Shown piece after piece: positions 26,538 through 35,930 of a DNA stretch of 64,000 bases. A program made the position numbers and the translations under genes. Numbering within the stretch: position 1 is the first letter of the stretch; each line of letters begins with the position of its first letter. This DNA comes from Clostridiales bacterium CHKCI001 (GTDB taxonomy: Bacteria > Bacillota > Clostridia > Lachnospirales > Lachnospiraceae). The stretch lies in the NCBI GenBank assembly GCA_900045905.1, contig FCNS01000012.1:282861-346860 (forward strand). Direction: 5' to 3'. The notes below the pieces were generated by a model that saw nothing but the letters and a program-made list of their open reading frames with translations, was not told the DNA's origin and searched no databases.

Positions 26538-28052
26538 ATGAGGACAAAGAAATCCATCCGAAATGTAATTGTAACATTGGGGGCTCAGATTATTAATATC
26601 ATTTTAACATTTGTGGGACGTACTGTATTTAATACAATGCTTGGAGAAGAGTGTTTGGGAATTAATACAGTATTTACCCAGACATTAACAGTACTTTCAT
26701 TGGCTGAACTAGGATTTGGAAGCGCAATTATTTATAGTATGTACAAGCCGCTTGCAGATGGAGATGAAGAAAAAATTCGAGCGTTGATGGCTCTATACAA
26801 AAAAGCATATTTAATTGTGGCTGCTGTAATTGCATTGCTTAGTATTCCACTTATTCCATTTTTATATACATTAACAAAAGGACAGGATGGAGGACAGAAT
26901 TTAACAATTATTTATTTGCTTTATGTGGCAAATACTGTTGTAACGTATTTATATGCTTATAAGAGATCCATTATTATTGCTGATCAAAATATGCATATTG
27001 TAACATTATATCAATATATACTCACTTCTATACAACAGATTATTCAAATTATCTTTTTATATGTTACAAAGAGTTTTGTACTCTATCTTATTATTCAAAT
27101 TGTAATTAATTTTTTGATTAATTATTTGATTTCTAAAAAAGCAGAAAAAATGTATCCATATTTGAAGAAAAAAGAACATACCGAATTAGATTCTGAGACG
27201 AAAAACACAATTTTTCGCAATATAAAAGCTATGTTTATGCATCGTGCAGGGGATGTAGTAATGAATAGTACAGATAGTTTGATTTTGTCTGCTTTTACTG
27301 GAGTTGTTAATGCTGGATTTTATGGTAATTATAAAATGATTTTATCTGCAATTAGTGGAATTTTAAATCAGATTTTTAATTCAGTTGTGGCGAGTGTAGG
27401 AAATATGGGAGCAAAAGAATCAATAGAAAAAATCCATAGTACGTATTTAGCAATTAATTTTATTGGATTTTGGATTTATAGTTTTTGTACGATTTGTTTT
27501 TTTACACTATTTAATCCGTTTATTACATTATGGATGGGAGAAGGGGCTCTGTTTAATATGTCAATCGTTTTCCTTATCTGTGTTAATTTTTATATGACTG
27601 GAATGAGAAGAGCAACGTTAATTTTTCGAGATGCAATGGGATTGTTTTGGTATGATCGGTATAAAGCTGTAGTAGAATGTGTGATGAATTTAGTTTTATC
27701 CATTATACTTGTACAGAAAATAGGTATTGCTGGTATATTTGTAGGAACTGTTTTTAGTATGGCATTTGTCTCTGCATGGGTGGAACCTTATATTTTGTAT
27801 AAATATGGATTAAAGCAAAGTGTATCTGAATTTGGAATTCGCTATTTTATCTATACAGTTATTACATTAATTGTAGGAGCAATAACATGGTTTCTCGCGG
27901 AGTGGATTTCATGGGGCGGAATAATAGGATTTATTGTTCGAACTCTTATTTGTATTATTGTTCCAAATTTGATTTATTTGCTCCTCTTTTGGAAAACAAA
28001 AGAATTTCAATATTTTTGGAAAATTGCTATGAGAATGTTGGGCAGAAAATAA
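26538..28052 (+). CDS. polysaccharide flippase (Wzx/MATE-like)
   Basis: A 504-residue protein with 12-14 helices of the oligosaccharide-flippase family; it begins with the typical KSIRNVIVTLGAQIINIILT and FNTMLGEECLGINTVF segments. It moves the undecaprenyl-linked repeat unit across the membrane for polymerisation. The ribosome binding site is GTGAGGAGAAT. It is the last gene of the uninterrupted operon from 16454. Confidence 0.9.
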   Translation: MRTKKSIRNVIVTLGAQIINIILTFVGRTVFNTMLGEECLGINTVFTQTLTVLSLAELGFGSAIIYSMYKPLADGDEEKIRALMALYKKAYLIVAAVIALLSIPLIPFLYTLTKGQDGGQNLTIIYLLYVANTVVTYLYAYKRSIIIADQNMHIVTLYQYILTSIQQIIQIIFLYVTKSFVLYLIIQIVINFLINYLISKKAEKMYPYLKKKEHTELDSETKNTIFRNIKAMFMHRAGDVVMNSTDSLILSAFTGVVNAGFYGNYKMILSAISGILNQIFNSVVASVGNMGAKESIEKIHSTYLAINFIGFWIYSFCTICFFTLFNPFITLWMGEGALFNMSIVFLICVNFYMTGMRRATLIFRDAMGLFWYDRYKAVVECVMNLVLSIILVQKIGIAGIFVGTVFSMAFVSAWVEPYILYKYGLKQSVSEFGIRYFIYTVITLIVGAITWFLAEWISWGGIIGFIVRTLICIIVPNLIYLLLFWKTKEFQYFWKIAMRMLGRK

Positions 28053-28063
28053 TAATAAAAAAC

Positions 28064-28088
28064 AAAAAATTCTTTTTGAATTTTTTAT
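28064..28088 (+). terminator. possible terminator after the flippase gene
   Basis: AAAAAATTC pairs with GAATTTTTT around five T residues, giving an AU-only stem with a T-run. A new promoter lies directly downstream. Confidence 0.5.
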
Positions 28089-28105
28089 AAAAATATCGTA
28101 AAAAC

Positions 28106-28135
28106 TTGACATAATAATATTATCTGGTGTAAATT
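28106..28135 (+). promoter_or_regulatory. promoter of the structured RNA and DUF5722 gene
   Basis: Consensus TTGACA at 28106-28111 and TAAATT at 28130-28135 with an 18-base spacer. The transcript should begin near 28142, just before the folded RNA. Confidence 0.65.
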
Positions 28136-28161
28136 GAAAGGGTAAAACTGTTCATATAAGG

Positions 28162-28399
28162 ATAGAGTAAGAACGGACTATGGATTTACGATTTGAACGC
28201 AAAATGAGTCATTCCCCGCTTCAAGTGTGTGGAGCACTAAGTGGGAGATGAGATCCCTGGGTCAGTGGAGGATTAAAGTCCCCACTGACAAGCTGCAAAG
28301 CAGCCTGCGTTCACGAGGAAGCAGCAAAGCGGATTCCGAGTGTTTGCTTTACTAAGGTAGTTCAAGAAAAACTCACGGCAATGGGTTATTCTTAGCTAT
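28162..28399 (+). ncRNA. highly structured RNA leader or independent ncRNA (about 240 nt)
   Basis: Nested pairings can be traced by eye. A terminal helix joins ATAG-TAAGAA (28162-28173) to TTCTTA-CTAT (28389-28399). A second helix joins GAACGCA (28195-28201) to TGCGTTC (28306-28312) and encloses three hairpins: 28215-28221/28239-28245, 28261-28268/28282-28289 and GCTGC-AAA-GCAGC (28292-28304). A further domain contains 28323-28328/28343-28348. The region is richer in G and C than its surroundings. Its 3' end lies 17 bases before the ribosome binding site of the DUF5722 gene. Length and multi-stem layout recall large clostridial ncRNAs such as the raiA motif, but I cannot confirm membership; c-di-GMP, cobalamin and ydaO consensus cores are not seen. 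Confidence 0.7.
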
Positions 28400-28428
28400 A
28401 AAAAGTGGAAAATTTAGGAGGAAATCAA

Positions 28429-31107
28429 ATGAAATTACTAAGTGGGGGTGACCATCGTAGCCGCTTTCGTCGTAGTGTAGCTGCATTGATGGCTGGAATC
28501 GTTGTAGTAGGGAGCTTTATTCCAGAAGCAGCAATTACGGTGGAAGCGGCGTCACCAGAATGGGGGACAGAATGGAATGAAAAAGATTTGTCTGAAGAAG
28601 ATGTATTAGAAGCAAAAGAAGAAGCAGAGATTCAGACAGATTCCGAAGAGCCAAGCACTGCTGAGGAATCGGAACAGACATCGGAGGCTGAATCAAGCTC
28701 GGAAAAAACAGAGAAGGAAGAAACAATAAGTTCTGAGGAAGTGGAAGATCCTAAGAATACAGAAAGTACTCAAACAACAGCTGAGTCAACCGAGCAAGCG
28801 GCAATGGAAGAAACCGAATCTTCTAGTTCCTCTAAGACAAAAGAGGAGTTAGAAGAAGAAATTGCAGATCAAAGGGAAGCTATGAACCAAGTTCATAAAA
28901 ATATGTCTACTATAATAGTTGATGAAGAAGAGCCAGGCATTGCTTTGATGCAAGAAAATGAAGAAGAGTTACAGCGTCAGCGCAGTGCAGCATCTGCGGA
29001 TCTAGCAAGATTAAACAGTTTAGCTGCACAGTCGAAAGCGTTATCACAAAGTAAAAGTGGAACAATTCGTCAATGTGAAATTGTATCTGTTAATGGAACC
29101 TATACAGTAAGTGTAACAGCAAGTCTTCCAGCAACCATTACAGGTACCGTTTATTTGATGGAATTAAACTCTTATGAATATTCTTTGGCTGGCAAAACAC
29201 CTGTTGCGCAAGCTGCTGCATCTTCTTCTACTACAATGCAGATCAGCTTAGGAAACATAAATGGAAGTGATTCAAAATTATTCTCTAAGTTTGTAGTGGC
29301 AACAAAGAATGCAGATGGTTCGTATACTGCTGTTACTGCCCCAAGTTATATTACAAATCCAGGTGCTGTTGCATCTAATACATTTGCTTTTCCTGAAACA
29401 TCAAGTAAAAAAGGACTTCAGGCAAATGCAACAATGGTAGAAGATAGTGTAGAGCTTGGAGTGAAGCATGTTGCTGTTAATTTCTGTGTAGACCAAATGA
29501 TTAGTCAAAGCGGTGGAATTGCATACAATTACAAAGGAAAAACATATTATTTTAATCAAAGTTATATTAATGCATATGATGCGTTGTTGAGAAGCTATTA
29601 TGAGAATAATATTCAAGTATCCTTTATTGTATTACTTGGAAATAATAAAAATGCACAAGGATTATTGTATGAGGCAGCTTTAGATACAGGAAAGTATAGT
29701 CCAAATAATTACGCTTTAGACACTTCAAATAAAGATGATGCTGAGTGGGTAGAAGCGATTATGACATTTCTTGGAAATCGCTATACGAGAACCGATGGAC
29801 AAAATGGACAAATTGTAAACTGGATTCTTGGAAATGAATTAAATACACCAATGTATTATAACTGGATGGGATCTGTTTCGTTTGATACTTATGTAAATGA
29901 ACTGACACGTACATATCGAATTTTTACAACTGCATTAAAAAGCTGTTATAGTAATGCTAGAACTTATCTAAGCTTTGATTATTGTTGGGGAAGCATTCCA
30001 AATAATGTAGATATTGCATTTTCTACAAGAGAGATATTAGATTCTATGGATGATATCATTGAATTAGAAGGAGACATGAATTGGAACATTGCATATCATG
30101 CTTATCCATTTATGTTGAAAGATCCTGTATTTTGGGATGATGATGCAGCTGTTGTAAATGATAGTGAGGACTCTCGTATTGTTAATATGAAAAACATTCA
30201 TGTATTAACTGATTATGTAGAAAAGAACTTTGGAAAGGATACGAGAATTATTCTTTCAGAACAGGGATTCTCCTGTGATGCTACGAATGGTCAGAATAGT
30301 CAGATGGAGCAGGCTGCATCCTATGCATATGGATATTATATTAGTGAATCCTATGATATCATAGATGCTTTTATTATTAGAGCTCATGTAGATAATCGTA
30401 TCGAAACAAATCAAGGTTTTTATTTTGGACTTTGGACAAATAAAGATGGGGAGATTGAAGTAGCAAATCAAAAAAGGGAACTTTGGGAAGTTGTGAAGTA
30501 CATTGATACTAGTTCCACATTTGAATATACAAATCCATTGCTTCCTTGGGTTAGTTGTGTGGATGCTTGGGATAATACAGCTCCTAGATTAGAGAATTTT
30601 GATCCTAGTAAGTTCCAGACTATTGATGGTTCAACAAATGATGGGTTGCCGACCATAGCATCAATGAGTTATTCTGCACATGTACAGAATAAAGGATGGA
30701 TGCCGTATGTTGAAGACGATCAAAAGGCAGGTACAACAGGAGCAAGTCTTAGAGTAGAAAGCTTTAAAATCAAATTAGAAACAAATGTTGATGGGGATAT
30801 TTCTTACGCTGCACATGTACAAAATAAAGGGTGGATGAGTCCAGTAACAAATGGACAAAGTTGTGGAACAACAGGTAAGTGTCTTCGTGTGGAAGCATTA
30901 TGGATTCGATTAACTGGAAAGCTTGAAGAAGAGTATGATGTGTATTATCGAACCCATATTCAAAATGAGGGATGGCTTGGATGGGCGTCAAACGGTTCTT
31001 ATGCAGGAAGCTCAGGAAGAAGTCTTCGAATGGAGGCTTTCCAAATCAAACTTGTAAAAAAAGGAGCCGAAGCACCTTCCAGTTCAAAAGCAGCTTATGT
31101 GAAATAA
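28429..31107 (+). CDS. secreted DUF5722 protein with three ChW repeats
   Basis: An 892-residue exported protein. The start at ATG 28429 follows AGGAGG (28416-28421). A signal peptide (about 1-40, ending VEAAS) is followed by a Glu/Ser/Thr-rich spacer (about 45-165), a beta-rich domain, then the DUF5722 domain (about 320-720), which looks like a glycoside-hydrolase TIM barrel with NWILGNELN and ILSEQGFS carrying candidate acidic residues. The C-terminal 150 residues are three ChW repeats (VQNKGWM, VQNKGWM, IQNEGWL, each followed by GTTG or GSSG and LRVE/LRME), known from clostridial surface proteins. It may trim or bind the polymer made by this locus; enzymatic activity is inferred. Confidence 0.87.
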   Translation: MKLLSGGDHRSRFRRSVAALMAGIVVVGSFIPEAAITVEAASPEWGTEWNEKDLSEEDVLEAKEEAEIQTDSEEPSTAEESEQTSEAESSSEKTEKEETISSEEVEDPKNTESTQTTAESTEQAAMEETESSSSSKTKEELEEEIADQREAMNQVHKNMSTIIVDEEEPGIALMQENEEELQRQRSAASADLARLNSLAAQSKALSQSKSGTIRQCEIVSVNGTYTVSVTASLPATITGTVYLMELNSYEYSLAGKTPVAQAAASSSTTMQISLGNINGSDSKLFSKFVVATKNADGSYTAVTAPSYITNPGAVASNTFAFPETSSKKGLQANATMVEDSVELGVKHVAVNFCVDQMISQSGGIAYNYKGKTYYFNQSYINAYDALLRSYYENNIQVSFIVLLGNNKNAQGLLYEAALDTGKYSPNNYALDTSNKDDAEWVEAIMTFLGNRYTRTDGQNGQIVNWILGNELNTPMYYNWMGSVSFDTYVNELTRTYRIFTTALKSCYSNARTYLSFDYCWGSIPNNVDIAFSTREILDSMDDIIELEGDMNWNIAYHAYPFMLKDPVFWDDDAAVVNDSEDSRIVNMKNIHVLTDYVEKNFGKDTRIILSEQGFSCDATNGQNSQMEQAASYAYGYYISESYDIIDAFIIRAHVDNRIETNQGFYFGLWTNKDGEIEVANQKRELWEVVKYIDTSSTFEYTNPLLPWVSCVDAWDNTAPRLENFDPSKFQTIDGSTNDGLPTIASMSYSAHVQNKGWMPYVEDDQKAGTTGASLRVESFKIKLETNVDGDISYAAHVQNKGWMSPVTNGQSCGTTGKCLRVEALWIRLTGKLEEEYDVYYRTHIQNEGWLGWASNGSYAGSSGRSLRMEAFQIKLVKKGAEAPSSSKAAYVK

Positions 31108-31134
31108 AAATAATTCATAACAGGATTACTGATT

Positions 31135-31168
31135 GCTTTGAGATAGCAGAGACTTGCTATCTCAAAGC
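31135..31168 (+). other. perfect stem-loop after the DUF5722 gene
   Basis: GCTTTGAGATAGCA pairs perfectly with TGCTATCTCAAAGC around six bases. No T-tract follows, so it may protect or process the mRNA 3' end rather than terminate. Confidence 0.55.
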
Positions 31169-31258
31169 TTATACCAGTTATCGTAATATGCAAAAGACAT
31201 CCAGTGGAGGTTTCTTTTGCTTCCAGACTGAAAGAAAGCGATGGAAGGGTGAAAAATA

Positions 31259-32368
31259 ATGGAGAATGATTCCCGTAAAAAGTATAAGATAAGAAGAAAA
31301 GTAGCAGGTATTTTATTAGGAACATGTATGTTTTTTGCTTTTATTCTTGGTGGATGTTATATGGTGTTTATGCATGCTGTTGGAAAATTGAACTATGTTC
31401 CCGATTCAGATGAAATACAAATGAATTTGGATTATGTAGAAGAAAAAAATTATGATCCAGTTATGGTATTAGATGATAATGGAAAAATTGAGGAGCTTCA
31501 ACCTGCCTCTGAGGAGAAGGTAGCAGAAATTAAACAAAATATATGGAATAATATTTATAGTGGACAAGAAAAAAAATCAAGAGAAGATGTAACGAATATC
31601 TTATTAATTGGAGTGGATAAACGAGATGATAGTTTTCCTGGAAACTCTGATAGTATGATATTAGTTTCTGCCAATCGGACAAGAAAAACAGTGACAATGA
31701 TTTCGTTCCTTCGAGATCTCTATGTAGGAATCGAAGGAAGGGATACGTATAAATTAAACGCAGCTCATGCGATAGGGGGTGCGCCTCTTTTATTAAAAGT
31801 AATGGAGGACAATTTTAAAATAGATATTGATTATTATGTTAGCGTAGATTTCAAGGGATTCGAAGAGGTGATTGATATATTAGGAGGAGTTCCGATGGAG
31901 ATCACTCAAGAAGAACAGGAAGCAGCGAATAAATATATTCGTGATATGAATGTAGATGCTGGTCTAGAAGTAAATACGGAGATATTAAACTCTTATGGCT
32001 CTGTTGTATTAACAGGAAAACAGGCTCTTGGATTTTCGCGTATTCGAAGCCTTGCAGGTGCCGATTTTCAACGTTCAAATCGTCAAAGAAGAGTTTTAAG
32101 TGCGGTTTTGGAAACAGTCCGTTCTGCCAGTTTTTTAGATATTACAGCTGTGGCAAATCAAGTTGCACAATATGTAACTTATAATATTCCAAGTGATGTA
32201 TTTATGAAATTATTAACAGAAGTGCCCGATTTTCTTTCTTATCAGTGGATTTCAGAACGAATACCATATGATGACATGTATGAGCACTATAATATTGGAG
32301 GGCAGGGAATGCTTGTTCCAAACTGGCAAGAGACGATTGCACAACTGCAATCCAGATTATATGATTAA
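31259..32368 (+). CDS. LytR-CpsA-Psr (LCP) family protein
   Basis: A 369-residue LCP enzyme of normal size with a short cytoplasmic tail, one helix (about 13-37) and the LCP domain from about 115: NILLIGVDKRDDSFPGNSDS, ISFLRDLYVGIEGRDTYKLN and FSRIRSLAGADFQRSNRQRR. It is the second LCP protein of the locus and probably works on the same or a parallel wall polymer. It follows the DUF5722 gene by 150 bases and is closed by a terminator. Confidence 0.92.
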   Translation: MENDSRKKYKIRRKVAGILLGTCMFFAFILGGCYMVFMHAVGKLNYVPDSDEIQMNLDYVEEKNYDPVMVLDDNGKIEELQPASEEKVAEIKQNIWNNIYSGQEKKSREDVTNILLIGVDKRDDSFPGNSDSMILVSANRTRKTVTMISFLRDLYVGIEGRDTYKLNAAHAIGGAPLLLKVMEDNFKIDIDYYVSVDFKGFEEVIDILGGVPMEITQEEQEAANKYIRDMNVDAGLEVNTEILNSYGSVVLTGKQALGFSRIRSLAGADFQRSNRQRRVLSAVLETVRSASFLDITAVANQVAQYVTYNIPSDVFMKLLTEVPDFLSYQWISERIPYDDMYEHYNIGGQGMLVPNWQETIAQLQSRLYD

Positions 32369-32437
32369 AAAAGATGCTATATGGACGAAAAGGTATACAA
32401 GTATGTTTTATTCTTCGTTTCATATAGCATTTTTTTG
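32368..32437 (+). terminator. terminator after the second LCP gene
   Basis: ATGCTATATGGACGAA pairs with the TTCGTTTCATATAGCAT segment, preceded by an A-run and followed by seven T residues. Confidence 0.88.
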
Positions 32438-32484
32438 TAAGAAATAAGTTCATAAATTGTTAAGAATAAAATAAATGGAAACGG

Positions 32485-32513
32485 TTGACCAATTTCATTG
32501 GAAGTTATATAAT
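32485..32513 (+). promoter_or_regulatory. promoter of glf
   Basis: TTGACC at 32485-32490, 17-base spacer, TATAAT at 32508-32513, right after the terminator of the upstream operon. Confidence 0.8.
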
Positions 32514-32563
32514 TAGGAACGTGTTAAAGTTGCTGAAACAATGATTGAGATAGGAGAAGAGAA

Positions 32564-33664
32564 ATGAAACGGTATGATTATGTCATAGTTGGAAGTGGCT
32601 TATTTGCAGCTACATTTGCATATGAAGCGAAAAAAGTAGGAAAGAAATGTTTGGTCTTAGAGAAGAGACCGCATATAGGGGGAAATGTTTATTGTGAAGA
32701 GATTGAGGGAATTCATGTGCATAAGTATGGTGCGCATATTTTCCATACGAGTAATAAAAAAGTATGGAACTTTGTTAATTCCATTGTAGAGTTTAACCGT
32801 TATACAAATAGTCCAATTGCAAATTATAAAGGAGAGATTTATAATCTTCCTTTTAATATGAATACATTTAGCAAAATGTGGGGAATCCGTACTCCAGAAG
32901 AAGCAAAAGCAATTATAGAAAAACAGCGTATGAGCATTCAAGGGGAGCCAAGAAACTTAGAAGAACAAGCCATTCGTTTAATTGGAAAAGACATTTATGA
33001 AAAACTGGTAAAAGGTTATACAGAAAAACAATGGGGAAGAGACTGTAAAGACCTTCCGAGTTTTATTATTCGTCGTCTTCCAGTACGTTACACTTATGAC
33101 AATAATTATTTTAATGACTGTTATCAGGGAATTCCAATTGGAGGATATAATGTATTAATTGATCGTTTATTTGAAGGAATTGAGATAAAGACAAATATTG
33201 ATTTCCTGGAAAATAAGGAATATTATATGAGTTTGGCAGACAAAGTGATTTTTACAGGACCAATTGATGCATTCTTCCACTATCAGCTTGGTAAATTGGA
33301 ATATCGTACGGTTCGTTTTGAGACGGAGGTATTAGATACCGATAATTATCAAGGAGTTGCAGTTGTAAATTATACAGATAGAGAAACTCCATATACAAGA
33401 ATCATTGAGCATAAGCATTTTGAATTTGGCACACAGCCTAAGTCTGTTATATCGAAGGAGTATTCTACCGATTGGGTAGAGGGGATGGAACCATATTACC
33501 CAGTTAATGATGAAAAAAATCAAGGTTTATATCAGAAATATGTAGAGCTGGCTCAAAAAGAACAGAATGTTATTTTTGGAGGCAGACTGGGTGAGTACAA
33601 ATATTATGATATGGATAAAGTAATTGAATCTGCATTTCAGTTGGTGGAATCAGAATTAAAGTAA
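32564..33664 (+). CDS. glf: UDP-galactopyranose mutase
   Basis: A 366-residue flavoenzyme that converts UDP-galactopyranose to UDP-galactofuranose. The FAD-binding VGSGLFAATFAYEAKKVGKK, the GGNVYCEEIEGIHVHKYGAH segment with the flavin-contacting HKYGAHIFHT and the conserved active-site Arg/Tyr stretch (RRLPVRYTYDNNYFND) are present; length is normal. It predicts galactofuranose in the surface polymer. It has its own promoter and terminator context, so it may be expressed apart from the main operon. Confidence 0.96.
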   Translation: MKRYDYVIVGSGLFAATFAYEAKKVGKKCLVLEKRPHIGGNVYCEEIEGIHVHKYGAHIFHTSNKKVWNFVNSIVEFNRYTNSPIANYKGEIYNLPFNMNTFSKMWGIRTPEEAKAIIEKQRMSIQGEPRNLEEQAIRLIGKDIYEKLVKGYTEKQWGRDCKDLPSFIIRRLPVRYTYDNNYFNDCYQGIPIGGYNVLIDRLFEGIEIKTNIDFLENKEYYMSLADKVIFTGPIDAFFHYQLGKLEYRTVRFETEVLDTDNYQGVAVVNYTDRETPYTRIIEHKHFEFGTQPKSVISKEYSTDWVEGMEPYYPVNDEKNQGLYQKYVELAQKEQNVIFGGRLGEYKYYDMDKVIESAFQLVESELK

Positions 33665-33846
33665 ACTCAAAAAGGGGTTATTAAATAAAGAATAAAAATG
33701 AGAAAATTTATCTTTTATGAAATAAATTGGTACAGCAGAGGTTGTACTAAGAAAGTATTATCTGCTACATGTTATTCTAGTTTTTATAATTTTGTTGACA
33801 AGTAAAAATGCTACAAAATGAATTATTAGAAGGAGAGGAATGTCAG

Positions 33847-35823
33847 ATGTTACAGAAAAATGAGAAATCTATTTTGTCATTACAATGGCGTTTACAGAAG
33901 AAGAGCAGAAAATGGTACGATTGGATTATGCCAGTCATTGCAATTGTCTTATGGGGGCTGACTTTCTTTAATGTGAATACATTAAAAGCAAATGAACAGA
34001 TAGATTATATTACAATTGCATTTTGGATGCTAATTGGAATTACTATTCTAGCATTTGTAAAAATAAAGTTTCATCATATAATTGAAATAATTTTAAAAGT
34101 GATCTTATTTGCTTTGGTTCCATTTCTTTGTATGTACCTGATTGAATTTTGTAATGATAATGCAGTATTTGAATTAAATCAGGCAATTATTCTTATGAAT
34201 TATGGATGTTATATGGCGGTATTGGTCTTGTTCTTTGGCTTAACAGGAAGAGTAAAGGGAGCTTATATTGGTACTCTTTTGTTCTGTGCAATTTATGGGC
34301 TTGCTAATAAATTTATTTTGCTATTTCGAGGAACACCAATTGTACCATGGGATCTATATTCTTTACGTACGGCAGTATCCGTTGCGGGAAACTATGAGTA
34401 CTCTATAGATGGAGCGATGTTAATTACTATTTTAGCGTTTGTGCTTGCGATCTTTTTTGTAATACAATTTTCGCATGTAAAAGTAACTAAAAAAGGATAT
34501 TGTGTTTCTTTTGCAACATCAATGATTGTATTGGTTGTTACATATATCTCTCTCGTTCCAACAGAACAATTGGAATTATGGGGTGTAAGTCGTAATCTCT
34601 GGAAACAGGAAAATGCGATTCAAGAAAATGGAGTTTGGCTAAACTTTGTAGATAATACAAAAGATATTGCCTTGAAAAAACCAGAAGGATATAATAAAAA
34701 GGAGCAGGAAGAGATTTTTGCTCAGTATGAGACAAAAGAGTTAACGAAAAAACAAAAAAAGAATCGTCCAACAATTATTGCGATTATGAATGAATCATTT
34801 TGTGATATGACATCTTGGACAGAAGGAGATGCAGTAGAAGTAAATCAAGAGCCAATTCCATTTACAACAAGCTGGAAGAAAAATGTAATTCGTGGAAATA
34901 TGCTTGTGCCTGTATTTGGAGCTGGGACCGCAACAACAGAATTTGAGTTTTTAACTGGGCAGTCCCAGGCTTTTTATCCATCAGGTTCCGTTGCATATCA
35001 GCAGTTTATTCATAAGGAAACGCAGTCGTTAGCGTCTATATTAAAATCCTATGGATATAAAACTTTGGCAATGCATCCATACTATGGAAATGGATGGAGT
35101 CGTGAAAAAGTATATCCGTTGCTTGGGTTTGATGATTTTCTAAGTATTGAGGATTTAAAATATCAGGAAATGATGCGCTATTATTGTAGTGATGCATCGA
35201 ATTACAAAAATATTATTGAAGAATATGAAAATCGCGGAGATGATCCGTTATTTATTTTTAATGTTACAATGCAAAATCACGGCGGATATGTAGGTGATAA
35301 AACCAATTTTACCCATACAATTAAAGAAAAGAATTTGGGGGAAGGTATTGTAGATGAATATCTGTCTTTAACTTATGAATCAGATCAGGCATTGAAAGAT
35401 TTGGTAGAATATTTCTCAGAACAGGAAGATCCTGTTGTAATTTGTTTCTTTGGAGATCATTGGCCAAAACTTCAGACAGACATTTATGATCGAATGTTCC
35501 CTGGAGTTGATGAGTTTGATCGTACTGTAAGACAGCATACCGTACCATTCTATGTATGGGCGAATTATGATATTGATGCAAGAGATGTTGGATACACAAG
35601 TACAAACTACATATCTGGATTTGTATTGGAAGCGGCCAATTTGCCATTAGATCCATGGCATCAGTTCTTAAAAGAGATGCAGGAAAAATTGCCAGCTATT
35701 AGTACGGTTGCATACGTAGATGAGGATCAGGAAATTCATTCCATGGATGAAGAAAGTGAAAACAATGAAGCAATATTGGAGTTAGAACGCGCACAGTATT
35801 ATTATTTCCAAGATAGGGAATAA
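33847..35823 (+). CDS. LTA synthase-like membrane phosphoglycerol transferase
   Basis: A 658-residue protein with six to seven helices (about 20-250) and an extracellular sulfatase/alkaline-phosphatase-fold domain (about 300-600). Residues expected for metal and catalysis are visible: the Glu of IIAIMNESF, the Thr within GAGTATTEFEFLTG, and FFGDHWP. Family members polymerise glycerol phosphate from phosphatidylglycerol or add such groups to glycans. I place the start at ATG 33847 after AAGGAGAGGAA; the ATG at 33808 has no binding site. It is paralogous to the C-terminal two thirds of the next gene. Whether it makes lipoteichoic acid or decorates the polysaccharide is open. Confidence 0.85.
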   Translation: MLQKNEKSILSLQWRLQKKSRKWYDWIMPVIAIVLWGLTFFNVNTLKANEQIDYITIAFWMLIGITILAFVKIKFHHIIEIILKVILFALVPFLCMYLIEFCNDNAVFELNQAIILMNYGCYMAVLVLFFGLTGRVKGAYIGTLLFCAIYGLANKFILLFRGTPIVPWDLYSLRTAVSVAGNYEYSIDGAMLITILAFVLAIFFVIQFSHVKVTKKGYCVSFATSMIVLVVTYISLVPTEQLELWGVSRNLWKQENAIQENGVWLNFVDNTKDIALKKPEGYNKKEQEEIFAQYETKELTKKQKKNRPTIIAIMNESFCDMTSWTEGDAVEVNQEPIPFTTSWKKNVIRGNMLVPVFGAGTATTEFEFLTGQSQAFYPSGSVAYQQFIHKETQSLASILKSYGYKTLAMHPYYGNGWSREKVYPLLGFDDFLSIEDLKYQEMMRYYCSDASNYKNIIEEYENRGDDPLFIFNVTMQNHGGYVGDKTNFTHTIKEKNLGEGIVDEYLSLTYESDQALKDLVEYFSEQEDPVVICFFGDHWPKLQTDIYDRMFPGVDEFDRTVRQHTVPFYVWANYDIDARDVGYTSTNYISGFVLEAANLPLDPWHQFLKEMQEKLPAISTVAYVDEDQEIHSMDEESENNEAILELERAQYYYFQDRE

Positions 35824-35859
35824 TAAAGAGAAAAGAATAGCTATAATGTGATGTTAGTA

Positions 35860-35904
35860 TTTAAACTGCTTGGTATTTAGGAGATGAGATATCAAGCAGT
35901 TTAA
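35860..35904. repeat. inverted repeat between the two LTA-synthase-like genes
   Basis: TTTAAACTGCTTG (35860-35872) pairs perfectly with CAAGCAGTTTAAA (35892-35904). No T-tract follows; it may be a regulator site for the 999-residue gene or an mRNA-stabilising hairpin. Confidence 0.65.
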
Positions 35905-35930
35905 ACGTTAATATTGTACTGGAGGAAACC

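Noticed and set aside
28313..28345. Resemblance of GGAAGCAGC to the SRP RNA loop
   Set aside because: The opposite strand of the SRP helix 8 is not present; the match is limited to a few bases.
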